A stretch of 64,000 bases of DNA from Azospirillum canadense (GTDB taxonomy: Bacteria > Pseudomonadota > Alphaproteobacteria > Azospirillales > Azospirillaceae). The DNA is taken from assembly GCF_025961225.1 (NCBI RefSeq), contig NZ_JAOQNG010000001.1, forward strand, positions 2,282,501 through 2,346,500. Direction: 5' to 3'. This document shows positions 34,822 to 43,538 of this stretch, one piece after another. A model generated the notes under the pieces. That model did not search any database. It was not told the DNA's origin and worked only from the letters and a program-made list of their open reading frames with translations. The position numbers and the translations under genes were made by a program. Numbering within the stretch: the stretch's first letter is position 1; each line of letters begins with the position of its first letter.

Positions 34822-35254
34822 CGCGTTCGGTCTCGTCCCATTCCGTCAGCTCGGCGGCTTCCTCGACCGTGACCCAGCGCGCCTCCAGCGCGTCGTCGGC
34901 GCAGACCGGCTCACCCTGCGGGCTGTCGGCGGCGACTTCCACCAGGGTGTAGTGGAACTGCACCGCGCCCGCGTCGTCGAGCGTCATGGCGTCCACCACC
35001 GTGACGACCTCCGTCGGCACGACATGCAGGCCGGTTTCCTCCAACGCCTCGCGCACGGCGGTCTCGAACACGGTTTCGCCAACCGCCTGGGCACCGCCGG
35101 GCAGGCTCCACTGCCCCATCCGCGGCGGCCGTCCCCGGCGGATCAGCAGCACGCGCTCCCCACGCCAGACGATGACGCCGACCCCCACCCAGGGGCGGTC
35201 CGGGTATTCGCGGCTGGAACGGTCGTCCGGGGTGGCGGGGGGCGCGTCGGTCAT
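34784..35254 (-). CDS. Nudix hydrolase (MutT-like)
   Basis: A 156-residue hydrolase of nucleoside diphosphates linked to another moiety. The complete Nudix box runs from GGAQAVGETVF to REALEETGL, fitting G-x5-E-x7-R-E-U-x-E-E-x-G-U. A near-N-terminal GVGVIVWRGERVLLIRRGRP is typical of the ADP-ribose or MutT-like groups. Substrate is not assigned. ATG 35254 follows GAGGGA. The last 38 bp lie opposite the end of the EAL gene. Confidence 0.9.
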   Translation of the reverse strand: MTDAPPATPDDRSSREYPDRPWVGVGVIVWRGERVLLIRRGRPPRMGQWSLPGGAQAVGETVFETAVREALEETGLHVVPTEVVTVVDAMTLDDAGAVQFHYTLVEVAADSPQGEPVCADDALEARWVTVEEAAELTEWDETERVIRLSAARRAAE

Positions 35255-35351
35255 GAAGATCCCTCGTTGTGCTTGACCCCGACGCTAACCCAGGCGGACA
35301 GTCGGACGCCAGGGGACAAGACGCAGGACCTCATCCCATGAAGCTCGCCCC

Positions 35352-36278
35352 ATGAAACTGAACGAGATCCGCACCTTCGTGGCCGTGGCCGAGGCGCAAT
35401 CGGTGCAGGAGGCCGGCAACCGGCTGGGGCTGACGCAGTCGGCGGTCTCGCGCCTGATCCAGCGGCTGGAGGCGGAGTTGGGGGCCGCCCTGTTCGACCG
35501 CCAGACCAAGCCGCTCGTCCTCACCCGCGACGGGGAATTGGCGCTGGCCCACGCGCGGCGCGTGTTGCAGGCGACCGACGACCTGTCCGACGCCTTCGCC
35601 ACGGTTTCCCGACCGCGGGGGCTGCTGCGCCTCGGCGTGGCCCATGTGCTGACCACGCTGGCCGCACACCAGCCGCTGGACACGTTGCGGGCCGCTTTCC
35701 CCGACCTGACCGTCCGGCTGCATTCGGACTGGAGCACGCCGCTGATGGAGCAGGTCCGCGCCGGCACGCTCGACGGTGCGGTGGTCCTGCTGTACGAGGG
35801 GCAGGCCCCGCCCGAGGATCTCGCGGCCATCTGCATCGGGCGGGAACCGGTCAGCATCATCGCCCCACCCGGCCGCTGCCATCCAACGATTCACGACATG
35901 AACGCGCTGGGCTGGGTGCTGCAGCCCGACGGCTGCCGCTACCGCACCTCGCTGACGGAACTGCTGGCGCGGTACGGCTTGCCGCTGAACATCGCGGTGG
36001 AGGCGTTCGACCAATCGCTGCTGGTGTCGCTGGTGGCCCGCGGGGTCGGATTCGGCCTCGCTCCGCTGCGCCTGATCGCGCCGGTCACCCGCAGCACCCC
36101 GGTGGACACGGTGCAAGTCCCCGGCTTCGACCTGACGGTCGCCGTCTGGCTGGTCCGCGCCCGCTTCACCGGCCGCATCGGACCCGTGTTCGACGCGCTG
36201 GAAAACAGCCTGCACGCCGAACTTCCCGCACGCTCGCCGACGCTCCCTCGTCCGGTGCTTCATTCCGCGGCTGAATAA
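35352..36278 (+). CDS. LysR-family transcriptional regulator
   Basis: A 308-residue regulator. The N-terminal winged HTH (EIRTFVAVAEAQSVQEAGNR, then LTQSAVSRLIQRLEAELGAA) is followed by a periplasmic-binding-like effector domain (LRLGVAHVLTTLAA; GTLDGAVVLL; LVARGVGFGLAPL). It is upstream of an MFS transporter on the same strand, 132 bp apart, and may control it. A five-codon frame (35338-35355) overlaps its ATG by ATGA and has the better ribosome site. Effector unknown. Confidence 0.92.
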   Translation: MKLNEIRTFVAVAEAQSVQEAGNRLGLTQSAVSRLIQRLEAELGAALFDRQTKPLVLTRDGELALAHARRVLQATDDLSDAFATVSRPRGLLRLGVAHVLTTLAAHQPLDTLRAAFPDLTVRLHSDWSTPLMEQVRAGTLDGAVVLLYEGQAPPEDLAAICIGREPVSIIAPPGRCHPTIHDMNALGWVLQPDGCRYRTSLTELLARYGLPLNIAVEAFDQSLLVSLVARGVGFGLAPLRLIAPVTRSTPVDTVQVPGFDLTVAVWLVRARFTGRIGPVFDALENSLHAELPARSPTLPRPVLHSAAE

Positions 36279-36410
36279 CCTTGTTTCCCGTTATGAATTT
36301 GATGAAAAGCCCAGCGCGCCCTATGGTGTCGTGACCGATCATCAGGCCCGCCAACCTGGACAGGAGCCGGAGCGGGCATAGGGCCAAAGCGGCCATAGGG
36401 AGAAACGACC

Positions 36411-37694
36411 GTGAGCAGCAGCAACCAGGCGGGCCCAGCCACCACACAGGCCGCCACACCGGCCGCCCGATCGGGGTCCTGGCTGACGCCGGGTTTCGTC
36501 ATCGCCTGCGGGTGCATGATCGCCATGCTGGCTTTCGGTCCGCGTTCCAGCATGGGCCTGTTCATCAAGCCCCTGTCGGAGACGAACGGCTGGGGCCGCG
36601 ACGTCTTTGCGCTGTCCATCGCGCTGCAGAACCTGCTCTGGGGCATCGGCACGCCGCTGGCCGGCGCGCTGGCCGACCGTTATGGGCCGGCACTTGTGCT
36701 GGGGATCAGCGGCGTCTTCTACGCGGCCGGCCTCGCCCTGATGTCGATGGCCGACAGCCAATTGCTGCTGCACCTCAGCGCTGGCCTGCTGATCGGCATC
36801 GGGCTGGCCGGGGCCTCCTTCGGCATCGTCATCGCCGGTTTCAGCCGCATCGTTCCGCCGGAGAAGCGGTCCTGGTCGATGGGCATCGCCACGGCGGCGG
36901 GCTCGCTGGGCCAGACTCTGTTCGCGCCCATGGGGCAGGCCTTCATCGCCGCCTACGGCTGGCAGACGGCGCTGGTCCTGTTCGGCGCGACCATGCTGCT
37001 GATCCCGGTCTTCGCCGCCGCCTTCGCCGGGGCCGGCGGGGCGAAGAACGCGCCGGTGGTGACGGGCGCCGACATCGGCTTCGCCGCGATGATCCGGCAG
37101 GCGTTCCGGCACCGCAGCTACGTCCTGCTGGTGACGGGCTTCTTCGTCTGCGGCTTCCAGCTGGCCTTCATCACTACGCACCTGCCGCCCTACCTCATGG
37201 GCGCGGGGATCAGCCCCAGCCTGGCGTCCTGGGCGATGGGCCTGATCGGCCTGTTCAACGTCATCGGCTCCTACGCCTCCGGCGTGCTGGGCGGGCGGAT
37301 GAGCAAGCGGTACCTGCTCTGCGCCAACTACACGCTGCGGGGCGTCTGCACGGCGATCTTCATCCTGCTGCCGGTCACGCCGGTGTCGGTGATCGTCTAT
37401 GCCGCGGCCATGGGCCTGCTGTGGCTGTCCACGGTGCCGCCGACCTCCGGCCTCGTCGCGCTGATGTTCGGCACGCGCTACCTCGGCATGCTCTACGGCT
37501 TCGCCTTCCTCAGCCACCAGATCGGCGGCTTCCTCGGCGTGTGGCTGGGCGGCGTGCTGTTCGAGCGCACGGGCTCCTACGACGTGGTCTGGTGGGCCAG
37601 CGTGGTTCTGGCGCTGGCCTCCGCCGCGGTCAACTGGCCGATCGCCGAGAAGCCCGCGCCCTCGTCCCTAACCGCGCAGCAGGCCAAGGCCTGA
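36411..37694 (+). CDS. Major facilitator superfamily transporter
   Basis: A 427-residue inner-membrane protein with 12 predicted helices. The loop 2-3 motif is GALADRYGPALVLG; the first half has FVIACGCMIAMLAFGPRSSM and MGLFIKPLSE as in monocarboxylate/OFA-like MFS members. The substrate is not known. GTG 36411 follows AGGGAGAAACGACC. It follows the LysR gene. Confidence 0.9.
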   Translation: MSSSNQAGPATTQAATPAARSGSWLTPGFVIACGCMIAMLAFGPRSSMGLFIKPLSETNGWGRDVFALSIALQNLLWGIGTPLAGALADRYGPALVLGISGVFYAAGLALMSMADSQLLLHLSAGLLIGIGLAGASFGIVIAGFSRIVPPEKRSWSMGIATAAGSLGQTLFAPMGQAFIAAYGWQTALVLFGATMLLIPVFAAAFAGAGGAKNAPVVTGADIGFAAMIRQAFRHRSYVLLVTGFFVCGFQLAFITTHLPPYLMGAGISPSLASWAMGLIGLFNVIGSYASGVLGGRMSKRYLLCANYTLRGVCTAIFILLPVTPVSVIVYAAAMGLLWLSTVPPTSGLVALMFGTRYLGMLYGFAFLSHQIGGFLGVWLGGVLFERTGSYDVVWWASVVLALASAAVNWPIAEKPAPSSLTAQQAKA

Positions 37695-37713
37695 CCCCGG
37701 AGAGGCATCACCA

Positions 37714-38112
37714 ATGACGCCCGCCACCCCTTCCTCCCCAAGCTTCGGACACGGCTTCGCGCTGGCGCTCGGCGCGCTGGTGCTGGCCGCCTGGGCCGCG
37801 GTGATGGGCGTCTCCCTGAAGCAGGCGGCCCTGCAGGAGGAGGCGGGCGGTACGGTGCTCGCCGTCTTCCCACCGGGCCTGCCCACCGGCGAGGCCTTCG
37901 CCGCGGTGATCCGGGCGGGCGGCGAACCACTGCGCCAGACCTGGATTCCCTTCGCCTGGGTCGTCCGCGCGGAAGGCGACGGCTTCGTCGGCCGGCTGAA
38001 GCGCGAAGGCGCCGTCACCGCCTATGGCGAGCTTCCCGTCGGCCCGGTGCTGGGCGGCTGCGCCGTGGTGTCGCTGGACGACAAGCGTCCGGTCGGCTTC
38101 CAGTTCAAGTGA
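37714..38112 (+). CDS. Small membrane-anchored protein of unknown function
   Basis: A 132-residue protein with one N-terminal membrane helix (GFALALGALVLAAWAAVMGV) and a presumably periplasmic domain (GGTVLAVFPPGLPTGEAFAA, then RAGGEPLRQTWIPFAWVV). No family recognised. ATG 37714, 19 bp after the MFS stop, with GGAGAGG upstream; likely co-transcribed. Confidence 0.7.
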   Translation: MTPATPSSPSFGHGFALALGALVLAAWAAVMGVSLKQAALQEEAGGTVLAVFPPGLPTGEAFAAVIRAGGEPLRQTWIPFAWVVRAEGDGFVGRLKREGAVTAYGELPVGPVLGGCAVVSLDDKRPVGFQFK

Positions 38113-38412
38113 CTTTCACGGAACCGTCATCAAGCGGAAACACGACAAGAGAACGGGTATTGACAACCCCCGCAAGGAGGAGCAGGCTATTCCTCAGAGC
38201 AACACTGGTTGAGGTGAAGACGCGGATGGCCCCGCGGAAAGTTGGCTCAAAGGCCAGCTTCTCAGCTCTGCAAATGTTCCGTAGCCAGGAGGGTGAACTG
38301 ATCATGAGTCCACCTGCGCTTATTTGAGGAAGCCGACCTGTTCGGCCACACAAGTTTGAACATTGCCGTTGAGACGGCTCAACCATTGCGGACGTCTTGA
38401 GACAATCCGCAG
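38113..38412 (+). other. Unassigned 300-bp stretch ending at a strong terminator
   Basis: No convincing gene is seen. A TTGACA (38160-38165) has no good -10 at 16-18 bases. A 72-codon plus-strand frame (38109-38327) has poor codon character and no ribosome site. Since a strong terminator follows at 38413, the stretch may be a small RNA gene or the 3' UTR of the preceding gene. Confidence 0.3.
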
Positions 38413-38450
38413 AAAACCCCCGCCCCTCGCGAGCGGGGGTTTTCGTTTTT
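38413..38450 (+). terminator. Strong intrinsic terminator
   Basis: AAAACCCCCGC, 9-base loop, GCGGGGGTTTT, then CGTTTTT. Confidence 0.85.
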
Positions 38451-38468
38451 GGACCGCCGCTCGAATTT

Positions 38469-38552
38469 TTCACCACCAAGACACCAAGGCACCAAGAATC
38501 CTCGCGCCCGGCACGGCGTGGACTCTTGGTGCCTTGGTGTCTTGGTGGTGAA
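38469..38552. repeat. 33-bp hairpin repeat (ACCAAGACACC family), copy 3
   Basis: Arms 38469-38501 and 38520-38552 pair at 32 of 33 positions with an 18-base loop, the same geometry as the copy at 7725. The third repeat unit reads AAGGCACC on one arm and GGTGCCTT on the other, where copy 1 has AAGACACC, a compensating change that supports selection on the stem or copying between arms. Confidence 0.9.
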
Positions 38553-38640
38553 TCCCTAACCGCCCCAAGCCGCACTCTCCGAAGAAAAACCCCTCCCCCA
38601 CCAGCGTGGGAGAGGGGCGAAGGCGAGTGTCGCTCGGCAG

Positions 38641-38670
38641 AAAACCCCCAGCCCGGACGGGGCCGGGGGG
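38641..38670 (-). terminator. Terminator of the phaA-phaB unit
   Basis: Read on the minus strand: CCCCCGGCCC, short loop, GGGCTGGGGG, TTTTC, 11 bp beyond the phaB stop. Confidence 0.75.
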
Positions 38671-38681
38671 AAACAACCACA

Positions 38682-39404
38682 TCAATACATGTGCTGGCCG
38701 CCGTTGATGGACAGCGTCGAGCCGGTGATGAAACCGGCGTCGTCGCCGACCAGGAAAAGCACGCCGCGGGCGATCTCCTCGGCCTTGCCGAGGCGGCCGA
38801 CCGGGATGCGGGCGACGATCTTCTCCAGCACGTTCGGCGGAACGGCGCGGACCATGTCGGTGTCGATGTAGCCCGGGGCGATCGCGTTGACGGTGATGCC
38901 CTTGGCCGCCCCCTCCTGGGCCAGCGCCTTGGTGAAGCCGTGGATGCCCGACTTGGCGGCGGCGTAGTTCACCTGGCCGTACTGGCCGGCCTGACCGTTC
39001 ACCGAACCGATGTTGACGATGCGGCCGAAGCCGCGCTCGCGCATGCCGTCGATGACGTTGCGGCACAGGTTGAAGCAGGAGGTCAGGTTGGTCGCGATGA
39101 CGTCATTCCACTGCTGCGGCGTCATGCGCTGCAGCACGCCATCGCGGGTAATGCCCGCGTTGTTGACCACCACGTCGACCGGGCCCAGCTCGGTCGTGAT
39201 CTTGGCGATGCCGTCCTTCACCGCGTCGAAGTCCGACACGTCGAACTTGTAGACGGCGATTCCGGTGCGGGCGGAGAACTCCTTCGCCTTCTCGTCGTTC
39301 CCGGCGTAGTTGGCGGCGACCGTGTAACCGGCGTTCTTCAGCGCGACGGAGATGGCCTCACCGATACCGCGGGTTCCACCCGTGACGACTGCAACTCGAG
39401 CCAT
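38682..39404 (-). CDS. phaB: Acetoacetyl-CoA reductase
   Basis: NADPH-dependent second enzyme of PHB synthesis, giving (R)-3-hydroxybutyryl-CoA. The 240-residue SDR protein has TGGTRGIGEA, NNAGITRDG, the Ser and Tyr-x3-Lys site (GSVNGQAGQYGQVNYAAAKS), and the PhaB-type end ITGSTLSINGGQHMY. ATG 39404 follows GGGGGAGGAG. It lies 102 bp after phaA on the same strand, with a hairpin between. Confidence 0.95.
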   Translation of the reverse strand: MARVAVVTGGTRGIGEAISVALKNAGYTVAANYAGNDEKAKEFSARTGIAVYKFDVSDFDAVKDGIAKITTELGPVDVVVNNAGITRDGVLQRMTPQQWNDVIATNLTSCFNLCRNVIDGMRERGFGRIVNIGSVNGQAGQYGQVNYAAAKSGIHGFTKALAQEGAAKGITVNAIAPGYIDTDMVRAVPPNVLEKIVARIPVGRLGKAEEIARGVLFLVGDDAGFITGSTLSINGGQHMY

Positions 39405-39468
39405 TGGCTCCTCCCCCAAAGCATGGACGTGGATTCGTTTTCGTTTTCTGTACGCACGCTCAAACGAA

Positions 39469-39498
39469 ACGGGCCGCACCCCGAAGGGAACGGCCCGT
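39469..39498. terminator. Hairpin between phaA and phaB
   Basis: ACGGGCCG (39469-39476) pairs with CGGCCCGT (39491-39498). On the minus strand it is followed by TTCGTTT, so it could partly end phaA transcripts before phaB or stabilise processed RNA. Confidence 0.55.
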
Positions 39499-39506
39499 CT
39501 TTTTCA

Positions 39507-40682
39507 TCAGCCCCGCTCGACGCAGAGGGCGATGCCCATGCCGCCGCCGATGCACAAGGTGGCGAGGCCGCGCTTGGCGTCGCGCTTCTGCATCTCGAAC
39601 AGCAGGGTGGTCAGGACGCGGGCGCCCGAGGCGCCGACCGGATGGCCGAGCGCGATGGCGCCGCCGTTGACGTTCACCTTGGACGTGTCCCAGCCCAGGT
39701 CCTTGTTGACGGCCAGCGCCTGCGCGGCGAAGGCCTCGTTCGCCTCGATCAGGTCGAGGTCGTCGACCGTCCAGCCGGCCTTCTTCAGCGCCAGGCGGGA
39801 GGCCGGGATCGGGCCGGTGCCCATGATCGCCGGGTCGACGCCGGCGGTCGCCCAGGACACGATGCGGGCCAGCGGGGCGACGCCGCGCTTGGCGGCGTTG
39901 TCGGCGCTCATCAGCACCAGCGCGGCGCCGCCGTCGTTGATGCCCGACGCGTTGCCGGCGGTCACCGTGCCGTCCTTGGCGAAGGCCGGGCGCAGCTTGG
40001 CCAGAGTCTCCACCGTGGTGCCGTGCTTCGGATACTCGTCGTCGCTGACGATGACGTCACCCTTGCGGCCCTTGATGGTGACCGGGACGATCTCGTCCTT
40101 GAAGCGGCCGGACTTCATGGCCGCCTCGGCCTTCTGCTGCGACGCGGCGGCGAAGGCGTCCTGCTCGTCGCGGGTCAGCTGCCACTTCTGGGCGACGTTC
40201 TCCGCCGTGTTGCCCATGTGGTAGCCGTGGAAGGCGTCCCACAGGCCGTCCTTCAGCATGGTGTCGAGCATCTCCGCCGAGCCCATCTTCACGCCGTTGC
40301 GCAGGTGCATGACGTGCGGGGCCTGGCTCATGCTCTCCTGGCCGCCGGCGACGATGACGTCGGCGTCGCCGTTCAGGATCGCTTGGTAGCCGAGCGCCAC
40401 CGAGCGCAGGCCCGAACCGCAGAGCTGGTTGATGCCGAAGGCGGTCGCCTCGGCCGGGATGCCCGCGTTGACGGCGGCTTGGCGGGCCGGGTTCTGCCCC
40501 TGACCGGCGGTCAGGATCTGGCCCAGGATCACTTCCGTCACCTCGGCGGCGTCGGTCTTGGCGCGGCTCAGCGCTTCACGGATGGCCACCTCGCCCAGGT
40601 AATGGGCGGGCACGGAGCTCAGCGCCCCGTTGAAGCTGCCGATGGGGGTACGCGCGGCACCGGCGATGACGACCTCGGTCAT
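39507..40682 (-). CDS. phaA: Acetyl-CoA C-acetyltransferase (beta-ketothiolase)
   Basis: Condenses two acetyl-CoA into acetoacetyl-CoA, the first PHB step. The 391-residue thiolase has the acyl-enzyme Cys in [31 protein letters not shown] (His), and [15 protein letters not shown] (second Cys). The ATG follows GAGGAGCG. It is downstream of phaC on the same strand, 111 bp apart; TTGCGCAACGCAA (40762-40774) in that gap is a GCA/TGC-rich site that might bind PhaR. Confidence 0.95.
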   Translation of the reverse strand: MTEVVIAGAARTPIGSFNGALSSVPAHYLGEVAIREALSRAKTDAAEVTEVILGQILTAGQGQNPARQAAVNAGIPAEATAFGINQLCGSGLRSVALGYQAILNGDADVIVAGGQESMSQAPHVMHLRNGVKMGSAEMLDTMLKDGLWDAFHGYHMGNTAENVAQKWQLTRDEQDAFAAASQQKAEAAMKSGRFKDEIVPVTIKGRKGDVIVSDDEYPKHGTTVETLAKLRPAFAKDGTVTAGNASGINDGGAALVLMSADNAAKRGVAPLARIVSWATAGVDPAIMGTGPIPASRLALKKAGWTVDDLDLIEANEAFAAQALAVNKDLGWDTSKVNVNGGAIALGHPVGASGARVLTTLLFEMQKRDAKRGLATLCIGGGMGIALCVERG

Positions 40683-40793
40683 GTTGACGCTCCTCGAATT
40701 TGACAGTTTTATTTTCGTATTGAGTGACGCTGGGAGTGCGAAAAAACTCTATGCGGGTCTTTTGCGCAACGCAAGACACCTCTCTGGCTGCGG

Positions 40794-42041
40794 TTATCCT
40801 GCCGCAGTAAGCCATTCGGCCAGGGGACGCCATACGCCTGTTTCCGCTCCGGCGCTGACCACCATGCCAATATGACCCAGCGGCGGGCTGATCATTTGAG
40901 CCCTAGGTATTGTTCTTGCGAGCGCCGCCGCCGACAGGGGCGGAACGATCCGGTCGCGTTCCGGAATCAAAGCCAGCGTTGGAACTTTGATGCGCGGGGG
41001 CTCCACAGGCTCCCCAGCGACCAGCCAGTTCCCGCAGGCGGTGTCGTTGCGCCCATACCAGCCGGCCAGCGTGTCGCGAGCCACGGCGGCGACCAGCGGC
41101 ACGCCGTCGTTCAACCAGTCCTCCAGCGCGACGAAGGCGAGTGCGGCGCGGCTGTCCGGGTCCATGCGGGCGAACTGCGAAAATTTCTTCAGCGCCAGCA
41201 GCGGGTCCAGCTGCGCGAACAGCGCCTGGAGCGCGTCCACCGGCAGGTCGCCCCAGGCCTCGATCATCGGCCCGAAGGGCTGGAAGAAGGCGGCGGCCCG
41301 GCGGGCGAGGCCCGCGTCCTCCGCATGGAAGTCCCAAGGCGTGGCCATCAGCACCAGCCCAGCGACCTCCTTCGGCCGGCGCTGCGCCAGCGCCGCGGCG
41401 AGCAGCCCGCCCATGCAGTAGCCGACCACCGGCACCGGCCGCCCGGTCGCCTCCACCGCCGCAGCCAGCGCGCGCTCCAGCCGCCCGGCGATGTAGTCGG
41501 TCAGCGTGAATCGCCGCTCCAGCGGGCCGGGCGTGCCCCAGTCGATCAGGAAGGGGCGCAACCCCTGCCCGGCCAGCCAGCGCATCAGGCTTTTGCGCTC
41601 CGACAGATCCAATATGTAATGACGGTTGACCAGCGACGGCACGAACAGCACCGGCGTGCCGGAGCCGCTTCCCAGCGCACCATAATCCAGCAGGCGCGAC
41701 GCACCCTCCGTCCAGATCACCGGCGGGTCGGGCAGGTCGCGGCGGTAGGGATGGTGCCGGTAGCGCTCGATCCCCGTCAGTGCGAGGTCGAGCTGGCGGC
41801 GGACCGCGCGGTCAACCGCCCCGGCGAGGGCGTCGGCATCGGTCCGGGCGATCTGGCGGCGCAGCTCCTCCGCCCGGTCGCGCAGATGCGGCTTCCATGG
41901 CAGCGAGCCGTTCCTCAAGTGCGGCAATGCGGTCGAGGAGCTGAGCAACGACGACGCCACCGTCGCCAGATGCAGCGCCAGCGGCCGCGGTCCCGTCCGC
42001 AGCTTGTGGGCGCCCGGCGGGTTGCTCTCCGCCCCGCTCAC
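40794..42041 (-). CDS. phaC: PhaC-type poly-3-hydroxybutyrate synthase subunit / PhaC-like alpha-beta hydrolase
   Basis: Polymerises (R)-3-hydroxybutyryl-CoA at the surface of PHB granules. In the 415-residue frame the lipase-like box is GYCMGG with nucleophile Cys209; the acid is in IPERDRIVPP and the His in PPLGHIGMVV. The DWGTPGPLERRFTLTDYIAG and DLPDPPVIW segments fit class III-like PhaC. The start is uncertain: ATG 42041 overlaps the upstream PhaE-like gene by 230 bp, and family similarity is only clear from about residue 85 (LDLALTGIERYRHHPYRRDL). A shorter start inside the overlap is likely. It is followed by phaA and phaB. Confidence 0.82.
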   Translation of the reverse strand: MSGAESNPPGAHKLRTGPRPLALHLATVASSLLSSSTALPHLRNGSLPWKPHLRDRAEELRRQIARTDADALAGAVDRAVRRQLDLALTGIERYRHHPYRRDLPDPPVIWTEGASRLLDYGALGSGSGTPVLFVPSLVNRHYILDLSERKSLMRWLAGQGLRPFLIDWGTPGPLERRFTLTDYIAGRLERALAAAVEATGRPVPVVGYCMGGLLAAALAQRRPKEVAGLVLMATPWDFHAEDAGLARRAAAFFQPFGPMIEAWGDLPVDALQALFAQLDPLLALKKFSQFARMDPDSRAALAFVALEDWLNDGVPLVAAVARDTLAGWYGRNDTACGNWLVAGEPVEPPRIKVPTLALIPERDRIVPPLSAAALARTIPRAQMISPPLGHIGMVVSAGAETGVWRPLAEWLTAAG

Positions 42042-42306
42042 GCGACGCTCCTTCCGCAGGCTGCGACGGTGCCGGCGCCGGGTTCCAGCCGCGGCCGGGC
42101 GGGCTGGCGAAGGCGAATCCGCTGGGGCCGAACAGGAAGGGCGCCACGGCCCCGGCGCCCTGCGCCATCATCTGGACGGCGCGCGCCATGGTGTCCGCCA
42201 CCTCGGGATCCGCGGCACAGGCCGCCCATTGTTCCTGCCACAGGTCGAGGTACCGTTGCGCGAGCGTTTCCAGGGACGGGATGTCGGAGTCGGACGATTC
42301 GGCCAT
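41812..42306 (-). CDS. PhaE-like PHB synthase-associated protein
   Basis: A 164-residue protein: an N-terminal helical region (SLETLAQRYLDLWQEQWAAC, then MARAVQMMAQGAGAVAPFLF), an Ala/Pro-rich linker, and a C-terminal coiled coil (VVVAQLLDRIAALEERLAAM). This plan recalls PhaE subunits of class III synthases, though it is short. It lies immediately upstream of phaC on the same strand and overlaps its longest frame by 230 bp. ATG 42306 lacks a clear ribosome site. The open frame runs back to 43395 but is the antisense of phaR there and not coding. Confidence 0.65.
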   Translation of the reverse strand: MAESSDSDIPSLETLAQRYLDLWQEQWAACAADPEVADTMARAVQMMAQGAGAVAPFLFGPSGFAFASPPGRGWNPAPAPSQPAEGASRERGGEQPAGRPQAADGTAAAGAASGDGGVVVAQLLDRIAALEERLAAMEAASARPGGGAAPPDRPDRCRRPRRGG

Positions 42307-42519
42307 GAACGGCAGTATAGGTCGCCCATAGCCTTCTTTGCCAGAGGCGCGTGGAACCGTACGAAAATGTCGCGATTTCCCGAATAACGGGGCTTTCCGC
42401 ACCGCCGGACGGCCGCTCCTCGCAGCGCTGCGGCACAGCACTGGACAGCGTGCATGGCTTCGAGTAGTGCTTATATCTTGAACAGCCCTGCCGAGTGCCC
42501 CTTCTTGAAAGAAACCGCG

Positions 42520-43167
42520 ATGGCCGACAAGGAAGACCAGAAGTCCGCTCTGATCACGATCAAGAAGTACGCCAACCGGCGGCTCTACAACACCGCGACC
42601 AGCAGCTACGTCACGCTCGACCATCTCTGCCAAATGGTCAAGGACGGCCTCGACTTTGTGGTCTATGACGCCAAGACGGGGGAGGATATTACCCGCTCCG
42701 TCCTGACGCAGATCATCGTGGAGGAGGAGAGCAAGGGACAGAACCTGCTGCCCATCAGCTTCCTGCGCCAACTGATCGGCTTTTACGGCGACAACATGCA
42801 GTGGATGGTGCCGCGCTACCTGGAATATTCGATGCAGTCTTTCGCGCGGAACCAGGAACAGATGCGCGACTACTTCCAGAACACGCTGGGCGGCATGTTC
42901 CCGTTCGGCCGCCTGGACGAGGTGAGCAAGCAGAACTTCGCGATGTTCGAGCGGGCGATGCGCATGTTCTCGCCCTTCGGTGGCAACGAGGATGGGCAGG
43001 AGGCGCCCCAGCCGCCGAGGCCGGCCGCCGCGGCCCCGGTTCCCGCCCCCGCGACCAGCGCCGGCGGCCACACCTTCGACGAACTGCAGAAGCAAATCGA
43101 CGAACTGCAGAAGCAGATCGCCAGCATCGCCAAGACGCCCAAGCCGGCCAAGCCCGAAGGCAAGTGA
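42520..43167 (+). CDS. phaR: Polyhydroxyalkanoate synthesis repressor PhaR
   Basis: DNA- and PHB-binding repressor that controls phasin and other PHB genes. The 215-residue protein has the N-terminal PHB/PHA accumulation regulator DNA-binding domain (IKKYANRRLYNTATSSYVTL, then VYDAKTGEDITRSVLTQIIV), followed by the PHB accumulation regulatory domain (FLRQLIGFYGDNMQWMVPRY), a Pro/Ala linker and a C-terminal coiled coil (FDELQKQIDELQKQ). It is divergent from the phaC group. ATG 42520 is preceded by GAAAG. Confidence 0.95.
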   Translation: MADKEDQKSALITIKKYANRRLYNTATSSYVTLDHLCQMVKDGLDFVVYDAKTGEDITRSVLTQIIVEEESKGQNLLPISFLRQLIGFYGDNMQWMVPRYLEYSMQSFARNQEQMRDYFQNTLGGMFPFGRLDEVSKQNFAMFERAMRMFSPFGGNEDGQEAPQPPRPAAAAPVPAPATSAGGHTFDELQKQIDELQKQIASIAKTPKPAKPEGK

Positions 43168-43204
43168 GCGCACCAGGCGGCCATCCGAATCGCGGACTGA
43201 TGAA

Positions 43205-43238
43205 GGGCGGGGAGAGTTCTCCGCCCTTTTTCTTTTTT
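43205..43238 (+). terminator. Intrinsic terminator of phaR
   Basis: GGGCGGGGAGA, GTT loop side, CTCCGCCC and a long T-rich run (TTTTTCTTTTTT). Confidence 0.85.
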
Positions 43239-43299
43239 CGGCACCAGCCACCCCTCCCCGCTGTTTCATGACCGTTACGGTCCCAAGGGAGGAATGACC

Positions 43300-43524
43300 A
43301 TGAAGACCGAATTGAACGTCACCATGGAACTGGAGGTCGCCGACCCGCAGGAGGCGAGCCGCTTCGAGGAGAAGCTGCGCGGCTGGCTGCGGCACCAGAG
43401 CCAGGTCGTGTCGGTGTCCAGCACCAACATCGGCGTCGGCAACGACGTCGCCTGGCGGGAGGCTCGCAAGGAAGCTTTCGGCTCGCGCTTGCAGAATCCG
43501 TTTGCACCCGGGCGCGGGCGGTAA
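43300..43524 (+). CDS. Small protein of unknown function
   Basis: A 74-residue soluble protein with a strand-helix start (MKTELNVTMELEVADPQEAS, RFEEKLRGWLRHQSQVVSVS) and a basic end. Not recognised. AAGGGAGG lies 7 bases before ATG 43300; ATG 43294 is too close to it. It follows phaR on the same strand beyond a strong terminator. Confidence 0.6.
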   Translation: MKTELNVTMELEVADPQEASRFEEKLRGWLRHQSQVVSVSSTNIGVGNDVAWREARKEAFGSRLQNPFAPGRGR

Positions 43525-43538
43525 GGCCTACCGGTTGC

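Noticed and set aside
38109..38327. 72-codon plus-strand frame after the small membrane protein
   Set aside because: No ribosome site, unusual codon use, no recognisable motif; more likely UTR or small RNA.
38397..40703. Plus-strand frame of 768 codons across the PHB genes
   Set aside because: It is antisense to phaB and phaA and includes the hairpin repeat; no domain is seen.
41812..43395. 527-codon minus-strand frame
   Set aside because: Only the last 164 codons have coding character (PhaE-like); upstream it is antisense to phaR.
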